In this document: positions 12,401 through 21,838 of the stretch, in pieces | Numbering within the stretch: position 1 is the stretch's first letter | How the letters are laid out: every line of letters begins with the position of its first letter | Assembly (NCBI RefSeq): GCF_040115645.1 | Contig: NC_089568.1 | Span: 2,623,001-2,687,000 of the forward strand | Source of the DNA: Euwallacea fornicatus | Lineage: Eukaryota; Arthropoda; Insecta; Coleoptera; Curculionidae | DNA length: 64,000 nucleotides | Direction: 5' to 3' | Position numbers and translations under genes: made by a program | Notes under the pieces: generated by a model | What the model was told of the DNA's origin: nothing | Database searches by the model: none | The model's input: the letters and a program-made list of their open reading frames with translations, nothing else

Positions 12401-15400
12401 GAACACCCCGTATAATCCCTACGTAACGTCGCTCCAAGCTACTTACTACGTACCAATCTGTAGTAGAATTACAGCTGATTTAATCGATCTACGAACAATT
12501 CGGCAACGTTTTCTTCGATGCTTGCTATTCGGCATCATCAGAGCCAAATTAAAAATTATTTTATATACCATCAAATGGTTTAATCTTCAAACAAATTAAT
12601 TTTTTAACAGATATTATCTTCAATAACCTTTAATTGACACTGAGCCCATTAAAATGCATAATATCTAATCTGCCATGACGGCTAATTTCACGATTAATAA
12701 TTTAAAATACGTAAGTCTCGTTACTAATCTGAATAAACTGGGAGATTATTAACGAGTTTTTAACAGCCTAGTTAGACTTGTCGGAGTTGTTGACCTGCCG
12801 TCCAATAAAGTGATATTAAGTTGAGTTACACATAGTGTAATTTATATTTTTGGATCTCCTGAGGCCGTGTATACATCTATTATTTACATTTAAGCAATTA
12901 CTACAGTAACGAACACATATGACGAAGATAATTGACAAATTGCAGCAAATTCGTTTGACACCAAACATAATTTTCTTGTTATATAATGTTTACATACAAA
13001 ATCATCTTTAGACCGAAACTTTTGCACCCGACTAAGTCAGGTTCTCTTGGTTCGTTCCTCGACGAAAGTTACCGACTCAGAATTCTTGTGGGATATAATT
13101 TTATTTTTGAACTTAACACGTCGAAACTCTTCACGTATCTGTCCTCCGTGACGTCATATAAGAAAAACGTAAAGATATTTTGGAAAGATAAGGAGTGGTA
13201 TATCACTCCTGTACTAGAGCGATCTTGAAAATCCCCTGGACAATGGTGCTAATCAGTGGGGTTCTGCTTCCGCGGCTGGTTACGGGGTATTTTTGTTGTG
13301 TTCCGAAGGACCACTCTCGGCTTTTGTCAGGCCGAGAGATAACTGAATTGTACTCAATTGAAAGATTTAATTACTTTATCTTTATTTATGTACTAAGTTC
13401 TTAAATTAACACACGGTTGATGGTGCCTCACTTCTCTGGGGTTGCAACTGAAGTTCTTGTTTTTCAAGTGCGGTCACCTGCTGGTATATTTTTCGTTCAG
13501 CGTCTCTTCTTCCCGTCAACCTCTTTTTCCCCCGCTCCACCCTTAGTTCGGGTGTTACTCAAGGATAACTTAAGATTTATTCCTTGTTGACATTTGGTAT
13601 GTTTTGCTTCACTTGCTTGCAACCACCAGATGTTGGCTATCACCTATCGCCCGTTGGAGTGGAGTATTTTGGAAGATTCCTTTATTGTGGGCAATAAATC
13701 AAACAGTCCGAGTAGTTGAGTCACGTTAAGCGCTTTACCCGACCTTATGATTGAATTTCTGTACCCTTGTTACACAAATTAGGAATTTTCCCAAACGTCT
13801 GAATTGAATTCAGACAACTCCTCAGAGAAAATCGTATCGCGCCGCTATCGATTCTTATTCGATAAGTATATTCCCTGATTTGGGCTGCTGACGTTGCATC
13901 GGCTTCGACTATCCTTGGGATAGCGTAACAACTATATGCACTGCAGACCCCTTATAGAGCGGATTCGGATATGACAGAACGGCACTACACGGCAAAAGAA
14001 TAAGACAGATATTGCGATTTTTTTTAAGTTTTAGCTCTAATAATTAAAATAACCTTTGGTCGGCACCATGAACAATCATCGCACTTTTCCGATTTCGGAG
14101 AAAACCCATTTTCACGGGAGATTCTCCTAGTTCGCCTGCGGTTGTGGTGCACGTTAAGCGTGTCCGAAAAAACCATTATACACTATGATCTATTGCGATC
14201 GGTGCAAATACGAGGAGAAAAGTCTCAGGAGAGTAAATCCGATTTAATCTAGAGAGAATACAGAGTCGGGGTCTATGTTTAGATAGCGCTCGCTGCTTTG
14301 GGCATAGAAAAAAAAAAAGAAAAATTCTAAATACACAATTCGGAGGGCTCATCCCAAATCGCCAATAAATTTTATATAACGCGACCGATCGATCTTGCAG
14401 AGTTGACAAATGACGCAAAACCAGGAATTGTATAACGGAACACCCTGCATGTTCCGTAAAAATTGAAAAGACTTCTGTTTTTTTTTTTTTTTTCAAAAAT
14501 CCTCCGAAATCTTCTGTTTTCAAAAGTCGATAACGCGTCGACACATGGTTTAGCCGTTTTCGCGGCATTCGCGTTTGCACATCGAAACTACATCGTTTTT
14601 CCAAATTGCAGTTGCCACAAATGAACTAATGGACCGAACATCATTAGTAATTATTATTTATCCGGCCGTTACGTTTTCTTCATTCCAACCGTAAAATGAG
14701 TTACGCAGAAGAAAAAGTTAGAAATAATTCGTCTGTATTACAACAACGACAATGCTGCTCGAGCACGAGCGAAGCCGTATGCCGGTTCCTGCCAAGTCCA
14801 CATTTTACTATACAGAAAGAAGCATGGAGGGTTCCTCTCAGGAAATGTATTAACAATCTGTGGCATCAGAATGGTGCGCCGCCACATACCTTGATCCACG
14901 TAGGAAATTTGCGAACTAACCATTTTAACGAGTATTTGAGCATCTAAGGGATCAGTGTTTGGCCGCTCAATAGTCCTGATTTGACCCCATTAGATTAATT
15001 TTCTATCGAGCTATTTAAAACACGAAGTCCATAAATAAGAAAGTCAGAATTTTGAAAATTTAAAAGCAAGGAACCAACCAAGGTATTAAACGAACATCCC
15101 GAGTTTATCTGCATTGCTTTGTCGAAGTCACATAAGGATTACAGCAAATGTGTTACAGCGGACACGTTTGGCACTTGTGAATTTTCATAAATTATTTATT
15201 TAAAAAAAAATGTATTTCTTGGTCCCGTGGTATTAAAATGCAACTTGCTCAGATTAGTTATAAATTAATTTATTATTTCCAAGATGTAAATCGTAAATTA
15301 ATAAATGAATATTACTAACGACTTTCGGTCCATTTGTGCGTTCCCGTAATAATCCCGATTTTTAAGTGCAAACACCGTGAAAACGGCTAAACCAAGTGTC

Positions 15401-18400
15401 AACGTGTTTTATATTTTCGAAAATAGAAAACAAAGACTATTGAATGTTACAAGATATACAGAGTGTTCCATTATAAATTGAGCGATTTTGTATCTTTTGT
15501 TAACTTTACAATATTCGTCTGTTACGTTACACAACATTCTCCGGCGATTGAGAATAAACCCGCCGACGTTTGTATTCGAAGTTTCTCTTTTTTTACATAA
15601 CAAAAGTAGCGCTGTTCAAATATATGCACCGACCCTGTACATATCGGCACATTACGGCTCACGTACTATATATTTATCTGTCCTAAATAACTCGGACAAC
15701 ACGAATTCATATAAAACGGAAGGCATCTATCGCGTTCTAGAGCGATCTATTGTATAGACATGTGTAATATACTACTACTATAATACAATTTATGTGCTAA
15801 AGGCGAAATTTTCTCTTCAATTCTATTATTACGTTGAACTTGAACTTTTGAACTTAATAATAAATAACTGTTTAACTATGAGATGCGTGAGTGTCATTAC
15901 GGTCTTAAAATAGTTTCAGGGCTCGAGAGCCAAAGAATGGTCACGGATTCGCAAAGTTTACGCTCATCAAAACAATCACTAATTCCTCAAAGTCTTCCAG
16001 CTGGATTAGCCGAGATAGAGGTTATCTCGGAGCATTGATAATATAGAAATAAATAAATTTAAACAACATTCAATTTACCAAATCTCCAGAATTAAGATAA
16101 CAGGGATTTAATGTACATATGTATATAGGTGCCTTATAAAACAATAAATATACCATTTCCTTAAATCAAATACAAGTGTATGTGCATGTAACCTTCCGAA
16201 ATTATTAATTTTTCGAAAGCTTAATCTCGAGATGGTGGGCCTTCGAGTCGACCTCATGGCACTTCGTAAGCAGGAACGCGCTAATACCGTGATATTTAAA
16301 CTGCAGAATTACAATAAATTACAATTAAATTGTAATACATTAATGCTAATGGGCATTCTTAACCCGAGGACCTTTTTGAAAAATAATATACCAACGTATG
16401 GGTCAGAAAATCGTTGGAATGGTAATGGAGGAGGGTGGAGTAAAGCACAAGTCTTAGCAGTACTTCTTTACTTCCCTCAGATCGGGGATCGAATGCCCCC
16501 CCCGCGCAATGCATCCGAGTCACCCCGGGTGCGCCTGTTCTTCTCCACGAGAACCTCCACACTTCAGACCTCCGCATTCTTCCCGCGCTCGCATCCCTGA
16601 ATCACTACTCCCTTCACACTTCCATATGTTTTTGGCGAGATTATAAACGGGCCCTCTTCATCTTTTATCACCGATAATCTATTTCAACTAGTACGAGCTT
16701 AGTCCATTTCCGAAATGTGATAAGACACCAACAGGTGTTCGTAACATTGTCCTTATACCTGAGGCCAGGTCATAGCACTATCTTTATGAGACAACATGTA
16801 TTTTCGCACTCACGTTAGACGGATCGATAAACACCCTCGTATCACTTTCTTCATAAAAGCTCACATATATGTAAGATTCGTGGTTCAAGGGCAGAGAGAA
16901 AAACACAATTCTCAGAGCACTTCTTTATTCTCCGTGAACCAAAAATGGAATCCCGATACAACCCGGTATCCATACACAGAACACATCCCCTCTTTGTGAG
17001 AGAACCGATAAGATGGGAGGGCTGTCCACCCTTTTTCCCACGGGTACCAAACCCCTAAGCGTCATTCTCACCTACCCTAAAGGAATTTATGAACAACCCT
17101 CTCTTCCCACGCTAATCTGGGGAAGAGTTTGGTACCAAAAGCCTGTACCACTTTCAGATAATGCCAATTAATGGTCTTAACATAAACAAGAAATGCGAGG
17201 AGATTCATGACAGCCCTTCTACCATTTTCTCGCACTTATCTTGGGAGGAATTTAGAGCCAGAACCCCATGATATTTTCGGATAATTGATTAATTGTTTCA
17301 ACATGGACAAAGAATGCTCACGATATGTTCCGAAAACACCTAAATAGGAGCCTTTGAAGATTAGTTTTGTTAATATTTTCAAAATGGAACAAAAACCTTC
17401 TTCGGGGAACTTCTATTCGGGAAGGGTGGAGCTCTCTGACATGGGGTATTCGTCTTGAAGCACACTAAAGGACCTTTATGTTCTATTTTTGTTTGTGTAT
17501 TTCGTAACAATCTTTTATGCCGCTTTTTTGACATCCTGTATTAAGAAGGCCCGACATATTGAGTTCCTACAGTGCGCTCCGAATCAATGAAAATATCAAG
17601 TGGTATTCTGGCCACCAAGTTCTTTGATTAGTGGGAAGTCCTATATGCGGTGAGCGCCACGAAGTTCTTTATTCTTTGAACGTCTCAACTTTTCTCCTCT
17701 TTATGTTTCTATCGTCAAAAATATTACCTTCTGACGTAAATATGATAGCGTCAGTATTCAAGATGGCGGATGAAAATCATTTCGGAAAAAATTTAATCCG
17801 TAGGGGAAACGAGGTGTCGTGTGACGTATAAGGAATCGTCGTCACGAGTTGATTGTGACTAGAGAAAAATTTGATCTTTTGGCTTAGTAAAAAGAAATGA
17901 CGGAGAGTCAAGAAAGTTCTGTGATATGTACATTTGAGGGGTAAAAATGTATCATGAGCAATGTGTTTTTTTTTCTTCTGAAACGTGCAGTGTAAAAAAT
18001 GTTAATTATTCTCCAGTTTAAGGGCAAAGCTGTCTACATGTTTCATTCCCGGTGCTTTGTCTATTTCCTAAAAAGGTAAGCTACCAAACCAAATAAGTTA
18101 CGTAACACTAATACCTACGCTACACGCACATGATTCTAACGACAGTAATAAATTTGCATTCAACTTGGTGTTTATAATCACATTTAGCAGCTACAAACAT
18201 ACACGCCCATATAAGCGCATGGCTACCCTACAGAAAAACTTCTATGCGAACAAAATTACCACACACAACAAAGCACACTGCACACCCTACTTGTTACAAC
18301 CCCCTAATTCGAACTTTCTTTTTCTAGAGTTTAGGCAACCACGAATTCGACTTCACTGAGGCCGCATTATCGTCCTTTCTAGATGCTATCAGTGTTCCAG

Positions 18401-21400
18401 TGGTCGCAGCCAACACGAATTTCTCTCAGGAACCCTCTTTAGAAGGAAAAATCCAACCCTCCGTTATCCTTGACGTAGACGGTAGGAAAGTGGGAATTAT
18501 CGGCTACCTCACCCCCAACACTGCTGTTATATCGTCAACTGGCAAAGTCACGTTTGAAGGAGAAGTTGCCTCTCTCAGGCGAGAGTCTGAGGCGTTGGCC
18601 TCTCAGGGAGTGGACATCATTATAGCCTTGGGTCATTCAGGGCATATCATGGACCGCACTATAGCCAGCGAGGTTGAGTTGGTGGATGTGGTCATCGGGG
18701 GGCACACCAAAACGTTTTTGTGGAATGGAGATCAGCCCGATTCAGAGCAAATTGATGGGCCGTATCCCACGGTCGTCACTCAAGAATCCGGGAAACAAGT
18801 TCCAGTAGTCCAAGCATATGCCGATACCAAGTATTTAGGGGTCCTGAACTGCACTTTTGACTCTAAAGGCAATCTAATGTCGTTTTCTGGACAACCGATC
18901 TTCATGGAGGCAACAATTCCTCAAGAGGAGGAGGTTTTGGATTTACTGGAAGTTTACAGACCAACAATTGATGCATTAAATGAAAATATTGTAGGAACCT
19001 CTAAGGTAACCCTTCTAGGGGATTGGGAGTGCCGACACAAAGAATGCAACTTAGGCAATTTGATTACTGATGCATTTGTATCCTACGCCCTGAGAGAATC
19101 TACAGAAAAATGGACGGACACACCAATTGCCATATGTAATGGGGGGTCTATTAGGACTTCTATCACCCCCGTTGCAGAGACTGGTAGTATAACCATGGGA
19201 GATTTATTAGAAGTACTCCCTTTTGGCAATCAAGTGGTGCAGCTCACATTAAAAGGCTCGGACTTGTTACTAGCCCTGGAACAAATGGTCAGAAGCAATG
19301 GAGAAACTTCTCAAGGGGAGTTTCCTCAGATTTCCGGCCTCAAACTGACCTTGAATATGTCTCAACCGTCCTATTCCAGAGTAGTTTCAGTGAAGGCCCG
19401 TTGTGGTGTATGTGAGATTCCAGTATACGAGACTGTAGACCCCGAAAAAAATTATACTCTGGTTACTTCAAGTTTCTTATCGTCGGGAGGAGATAATATT
19501 ACAGTATTTAGCGAAATGGCTTTGGAGAGGAATGTTTTGGATCTAAGAGACTTGGATGCTGTAGTCGAATATTTTAGTAGGTACAGCCCCGTGTATCCAG
19601 AAGAGCAAGGACGTATTAAGTTTGTGGAGGCGTCATCAGATGGGGATGAGGAAGATGACGAAGATCCAGATCATGATGGAGATGATGATAATGCAGGCAA
19701 TGCCTTAATAATCAGTTGGCAGCTATTGCCCCTGGCATTATTGTCATCGTCGGCAATACATTCCATTGTTTTGTAATAAAAACACCTACGCTGAGTAAGG
19801 ACATAATGTTTCTTTTCTCCTTCAATCACGGTTAGAAAATCAAAAAAGTCACTCGAGTTTTGTAGGAAAAACCGTACAACTACAGAGTGACCCAGAAAAA
19901 CATAATACCGCAAATGTCTTTCCCTGTTTGCATGGAAATATGATCGTCTTCGTGGTAGAGAACTTTAGAGCTGATTAAAAAATGCCTTTAAGTAACTTAA
20001 AAAACAAATTTTAATTAACCTTCAAACTTCCAAATATCACCAAGAAAACTAAGGTTCCTATTTCTACATGGCACCCACGTGAGTTAAAAGCATTTTTGGT
20101 TCCTTATTACGCAGCTTTACAAGTTTGATCGAGTTTATATTTTCACGGTCATCTTATGTTTTTCGAAATTTAGCCGTTAATTAACTGCGACTTTAAAGCA
20201 TTGGAAAGGTTCGAAGCATTAAATTTTGATGTTACTAAGAAGCAAAAACGAATGAAATCTTTATTTAAACAGACCTTGAGGGCTAAAAAATACATAAGTT
20301 CCACCGATTAGACTTTCCATTTGTACTTTTAAAAAATTACGAACAACGTAAATGTTTCTATACAAATGTCTTTACTTTTTCAGAGCTTAGGCAACCACGA
20401 ATTCGACCTCACGGACGTGGTTCTCGCCTCTTTCATCGATCATCTCACCCCCCCAATATTGGCAGCCAATTTAGATTTTTCCCAAACCCCTTCCTTGAAC
20501 GGCAAAATCAAGCCTTCCATAATATTAAACGTGCAAGATAAGCAAGTGGGAATTATCGGCTACCTCACCCCTGAAACTCTTAAAATCTCCAACGTTGGGA
20601 ATGTTACATTTGAGGACGAGGTAATAGCCATAAAAAGAGAGGCCGAAGCGCTCGCTGCACGAGGTGTGAACATCATTATCGCCCTTGGTCATTCAGGATA
20701 TGTTATGGATCAAACTATTGCCAGAGAGGTCGATTTAGTAGATGTAGTTATAGGGGGACACACTAACACTTTCCTTTGGAATGGGGAGCAACCTGATTCG
20801 GAGTTCGTTGAAGGGCCTTATCCACAAGTGGTGACTCAGGTATCTGGAAAGAAGGTGCCGGTGGTTCAGGCTTATGCCTACACCAAATATTTAGGGGTGC
20901 TAAACTGCACCTTTGACAATAAGGGAGATTTAACTTCTTTTGCTGGACAGCCGATTTTACTCGAATCAAAGATACCTCAAGAAACTGAGCTACTGCAACT
21001 CCTAGAAGTCTATCGCCCGGCTATTGATGCTTTAAGTATGCAAGTTATTGGACAGTCCAGAGTGTTGCTCGATGGAGACAACTGGAGGTGTCGACACGAA
21101 GAGTGTAATTTCGGAAATCTTATCACCGATGGTTTAGTTCACTATGCTCTTACCGAAACAAGTGTAAAATGGACGAACGTCCCCATTGGACTCTACAATG
21201 GAGGCGGCATTAGAAATAGCATTACCCCACATCCAGTCACAGGAGATATAACTAGAGGGGACCTTATTGCAGTACTGCCATTTGGAAACCAAGTCATTCA
21301 ACTTACTTTAAGAGGTTCGGACTTGCTCTATGCCATAGAGCAAATGGTTAGAAGCAATGGAGAAACCTCTCTAGGGGAGTTTCCCCAAGTCTCAGGACTG

Positions 21401-21793
21401 AAGGTTACACTAAATATGTCCCAACCTGCATATTCCAGGGTGCATTCTCTTAAAGTTAGATGTGGAACGTGCGAAATTCCCGATTATGAACCCTTAGACG
21501 TTAATAAAAATTATACACTTGTAACTTCTAGTTTCTTGGCCGACGGTGGGGATGGCATTACAACCCTTAAAGAAAAAGCTCTGGAGAAAATTACAATGGA
21601 CTTGGGAGATTTGGACGCGGTAGCTAATTATATCACGAAATATAGTCCAATTTATTCTGAGATTGAAGGTAGGATACGCTTTGTTAATGGCACTTCTAGA
21701 TGTGGAAACAGCAGCGGAAGAATAGGTTTTACTTGGAGTTTGCTGGTTTTAGCTTTAATGGGTAGAAGTTTATTAAAATTAATTATTTGGTGA
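6204..21793 (+). CDS. 5NUC: Ecto-5'-nucleotidase (5NUC/CD73-like), alternative 3' ends
   Basis: The gene encodes a secreted or GPI-anchored enzyme expected to dephosphorylate extracellular nucleoside monophosphates or act as an apyrase. Exon 1 is 6204-6405 and exon 2 is 8901-9076, joined in phase 1. Exon 2 then joins in phase 0 either to terminal exon 18328-19776 (608 aa) or to 20384-21793 (595 aa). The ATG at 6204 follows an in-frame TGA by one codon. Residues 1-24 look like a signal peptide. Metallophosphatase motifs are in order: D42-M-H44, GD (D98), GNHE at 129-132, then ALGHSG and GGHT in the terminal exon, followed by the 5'-nucleotidase C-terminal domain. Both isoforms end in a hydrophobic tail suited to a GPI signal. 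The second intron is 9.3 kb and full of repeats. Each terminal exon has its own poly(A) signal. Family identity is clear; alternative use of the last exon is inferred. Confidence 0.9.
6512..7167. repeat. Possible MITE-like element in 5NUC intron 1
   Basis: The ends carry perfectly inverted decamers, CAGGGTGTCT near 6513 and AGACACCCTG near 7156-7165, both next to TA. Outside those ten bases the ends do not pair well. This could be a degenerate non-autonomous element or a chance pairing of two separate repeat ends. It encloses the 24-bp tandem repeat at 6707-6798. Confidence 0.35.
6707..6798. repeat. 24-bp tandem repeat, about 4 copies
   Basis: About 3.9 head-to-tail copies of a 24-bp unit built on TCTGTACATGTAGTGTACGT, starting at 6707, 6731, 6755 and 6779. 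The copies differ by a few substitutions. Each unit contains the near-palindrome GTACATGTAGTGTAC. It lies in 5NUC intron 1 and has no coding role that I can see. Confidence 0.85.
7550..7760 (+). pseudogene. Degenerate DD41D-like mariner transposase relic
   Basis: The translation shows PGRWIERRGPVAWPP followed by PDLTSLDFF, typical of the C-terminal catalytic part of Tc1/mariner-superfamily transposases common in insects. A frameshift follows: the next frame continues with KEQVYATPVETGEGLIG, the expected downstream segment. The N-terminal half is not recognisable. It is an inactive fragment in 5NUC intron 1 and resembles the relics at 14750-15045 and 23515-23825. Confidence 0.7.
8901..9076 (+). 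CDS. 5NUC: 5NUC exon 2 (GD metal motif)
   Basis: This exon follows the acceptor CTTTTTTCAG and codes for codon 68 to Ile126, including FLNAGDTFVGTTWF with metal ligand Asp98. It ends in phase 0 just before the GNHE segment, which is supplied by the start of either terminal exon (SLGNHEFD in both). The donor is GTAAGT. Confidence 0.9.
9241..9628. mobile_element. MITE-like element, about 388 bp
   Basis: The left end (TATACAGGATGATTCACGTA) and the reverse complement of the right end (TATAGGGTGATTCACGTAAC) form terminal inverted repeats of about 45-50 bp, including a shared ACTTTTAGACT segment. TATA flanks both ends, so a TA or TATA target duplication is likely. No coding capacity is seen. The termini resemble those of the 744-bp element at 53535-54278. 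Confidence 0.75.
10823..12104 (-). mobile_element. Mariner transposon, apparently complete
   Basis: The element is 1282 bp long and flanked by TA on both sides (10821-10822 and 12105-12106), as expected for mariner target-site duplication. The terminal inverted repeats start TTAGGGGTACAAATAAGTTT. The first 25 bases are identical at both ends, and 28 of the first 29 match. One uninterrupted 344-aa transposase frame lies on the minus strand. The near-perfect termini and open frame imply a recent insertion into 5NUC intron 2. The subfamily was not assigned. Confidence 0.93.
10899..11933 (-). CDS. Mariner transposase (D,D34D)
   Basis: This 344-aa protein has the length expected of an insect mariner transposase. 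The N-terminal half (about 1-115) has the paired helix-turn-helix DNA-binding arrangement. Then comes WVPYEL at 119-124, close to the canonical WVPHEL linker motif. The catalytic acidic triad is Asp156 (TGDEKW), Asp248 (HDNARPH) and Asp283 (YSPDLAPSDYHLF). There are 34 residues between the second and third Asp, the D,D34D signature of true mariners. No frameshift or internal stop is present. The ATG at 11933 fits the usual N terminus. The frame reads opposite to the host gene. Activity is possible but not shown by sequence alone. Confidence 0.95.
   Translation of the reverse strand: MSSFVPNKRHLRELLIYFFNLKKSAAEAHRLLVEAYGEAALSERSCCEWFHKFKNGEFNVEDKGRSGRPKTYEDTELEVLLEEDSSQTQKELALTLEVTQQAISHRLKMLGMIQKQGNWVPYELKPRDVERRFCMSEMLLARHKTKGFLHRVVTGDEKWIHYDNPKKKSWGPPGHVSTSVAKSNIHGKKLMLCIWWDQLGVVYYGLLKSNETITGTLYRTQLMRLSRALNEKRAHYYSRHDKIILLHDNARPHVAAPVRTYLETLNWEVLPHPPYSPDLAPSDYHLFRSMAHGLSEQRFTSYEDTKNWVDSWIASKDEEFFRRGIRMLPERWEKVVAVDGQYFE
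12113..12413. repeat. End fragment of a dispersed repeat
   Basis: Read on the minus strand, this begins TATACGGGGTGTTC and continues with phrases such as CCTATAAACATAGGTCCGGA and GATACAGGGCG. The start resembles the TACAGGGTG-type ends seen elsewhere in the window. A possible opposite end, ACAGGGTGTCTAAG, lies near 10433, so the mariner may have inserted into an older element of about 0.7 kb. The pairing of the two ends is weak. Confidence 0.4.
14261..15637. mobile_element. Dead mariner-like element with long inverted repeats
   Basis: The element spans 1377 bp and is flanked by TA on both sides. The left end CAGAGTCGGGGTCTATGTTT pairs with the right end GCACCGACCCTG, and imperfect inverted similarity extends inwards over about 280-320 bp (14261-14580 against 15362-15637). 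It includes an ACGGCTAAACCA block in both arms. The roughly 780-bp centre holds a stop-riddled transposase relic. The size, TA flanks and transposase fragment fit the Tc1/mariner superfamily. The arms are unusually long for a mariner. Confidence 0.75.
14750..15045 (+). pseudogene. Degenerate DD41D-like transposase relic
   Basis: The plus-strand translation gives LWHQNGAPPH, then after an in-frame stop NSPDLTPLD followed by another stop. These match the second and third catalytic segments of the same transposase family as the relic at 7550-7760. The second catalytic Asp is replaced by Asn (QNG for QDG), and about 40 residues separate it from the final Asp. It is inactive and lies in the centre of the element at 14261-15637. 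Confidence 0.7.
18328..19776 (+). CDS. 5NUC: 5NUC alternative terminal exon 3a
   Basis: The exon begins in phase 0 after TTTTCTAG and codes for 482 residues: SLGNHEFD, ALGHSGHIMD, GGHTKTFLW, a linker, the nucleotide-binding C-terminal domain (NGGSIR, LPFGNQ, SSFLSSGGD) and a hydrophobic tail. An acidic stretch rich in Asp and Glu precedes the tail and is absent from the sister exon. Two conserved glycines differ from exon 3b and from CD73-type enzymes: NGGSIR instead of NGGGIR, and GGDN instead of GGDG. The TAA stop overlaps an AATAAA at 19775-19780. By eye about two thirds or more of residues match exon 3b. Confidence 0.92.
   Translation, partial: SLGNHEFDFTEAALSSFLDAISVPVVAANTNFSQEPSLEGKIQPSVILDVDGRKVGIIGYLTPNTAVISSTGKVTFEGEVASLRRESEALASQGVDIIIALGHSGHIMDRTIASEVELVDVVIGGHTKTFLWNGDQPDSEQIDGPYPTVVTQESGKQVPVVQAYADTKYLGVLNCTFDSKGNLMSFSGQPIFMEATIPQEEEVLDLLEVYRPTIDALNENIVGTSKVTLLGDWECRHKECNLGNLITDAFVSYALRESTEKWTDTPIAICNGGSIRTSITPVAETGSITMGDLLEVLPFGNQVVQLTLKGSDLLLALEQMVRSNGETSQGEFPQISGLKLTLNMSQPSYSRVVSVKARCGVCEIPVYETVDPEKNYTLVTSSFLSSGGDNITVFSEMALERNVLDLRDLDAVVEYFSRYSPVYPEEQGRIKFVEASSDGDEEDDEDPDHDGDDDNAGNALIISWQLLPLALLSSSAIHSIVL
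19775..19780 (+). promoter_or_regulatory. Poly(A) signal of 5NUC exon 3a
   Basis: AATAAA begins inside the TAA stop codon (19774-19776), so a transcript cut 10-30 nt downstream would have almost no 3' UTR. Its use would end the 3a isoform before exon 3b. Confidence 0.6.
20384..21793 (+). CDS. 5NUC: 5NUC alternative terminal exon 3b
   Basis: The exon follows the acceptor CTTTACTTTTTCAG and starts at exactly the same codon (Ser of SLGNHEFD) and phase as exon 3a. It codes for 469 residues with all 5'-nucleotidase motifs in canonical form: GNHE, ALGHSG, GGHT, NGGGIR, LPFGNQ and GGDG. The C terminus has NSSG followed by a hydrophobic stretch, a candidate GPI anchor signal. Only 607 bp separate it from exon 3a, and that gap contains no copy of exons 1-2. 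It therefore needs exons 1-2 of the shared gene to make a complete enzyme. An ATG at 20366 lies in the polypyrimidine tract and is not a credible start. Confidence 0.92.
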   Translation, partial: SLGNHEFDLTDVVLASFIDHLTPPILAANLDFSQTPSLNGKIKPSIILNVQDKQVGIIGYLTPETLKISNVGNVTFEDEVIAIKREAEALAARGVNIIIALGHSGYVMDQTIAREVDLVDVVIGGHTNTFLWNGEQPDSEFVEGPYPQVVTQVSGKKVPVVQAYAYTKYLGVLNCTFDNKGDLTSFAGQPILLESKIPQETELLQLLEVYRPAIDALSMQVIGQSRVLLDGDNWRCRHEECNFGNLITDGLVHYALTETSVKWTNVPIGLYNGGGIRNSITPHPVTGDITRGDLIAVLPFGNQVIQLTLRGSDLLYAIEQMVRSNGETSLGEFPQVSGLKVTLNMSQPAYSRVHSLKVRCGTCEIPDYEPLDVNKNYTLVTSSFLADGGDGITTLKEKALEKITMDLGDLDAVANYITKYSPIYSEIEGRIRFVNGTSRCGNSSGRIGFTWSLLVLALMGRSLLKLIIW

Positions 21794-21838
21794 CTATAGA
21801 AGACTAAAAATTTTATTTTATGATTTTTGTAATTTTAA

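Larger units (their letters stand above)
9077..18327 (+). other. 5NUC intron 2, repeat-rich
   Basis: This intron runs from GTAAGT at 9077 to TTTTCTAG before 18328. It contains the MITE at 9241-9628, a mariner at 10823-12104, repeat-end sequence at 12113-12413 and a dead mariner-like element at 14261-15637. No missing exon is needed, because exon 2 joins directly to SLGNHEFD. The stretch 13240-13760 is less AT-rich and has an LTR-like feel, but I found no paired LTR, primer site or polyprotein. For 15640-18160 I see nothing identifiable apart from a C-run near 16495. Confidence 0.7.

Noticed and set aside
13240..13760. Possible solo LTR in 5NUC intron 2
   Set aside because: The composition and TGTTG/ACA-like edges hinted at an LTR, but no matching target duplication, second LTR, primer-binding site or coding region was found.
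14176..14604. 142-codon minus-strand frame
   Set aside because: It runs through the inverted repeat arm of a dead mariner-like element. Its translation resembles that of the other arm (15488-15757) only because the DNA is an inverted copy.
20366..21793. Independent 5'-nucleotidase gene starting at the ATG at 20366
   Set aside because: That ATG lies in the pyrimidine tract before a good acceptor, and the resulting protein would lack a signal peptide and the first two metal motifs. It is better read as an alternative terminal exon from 20384.
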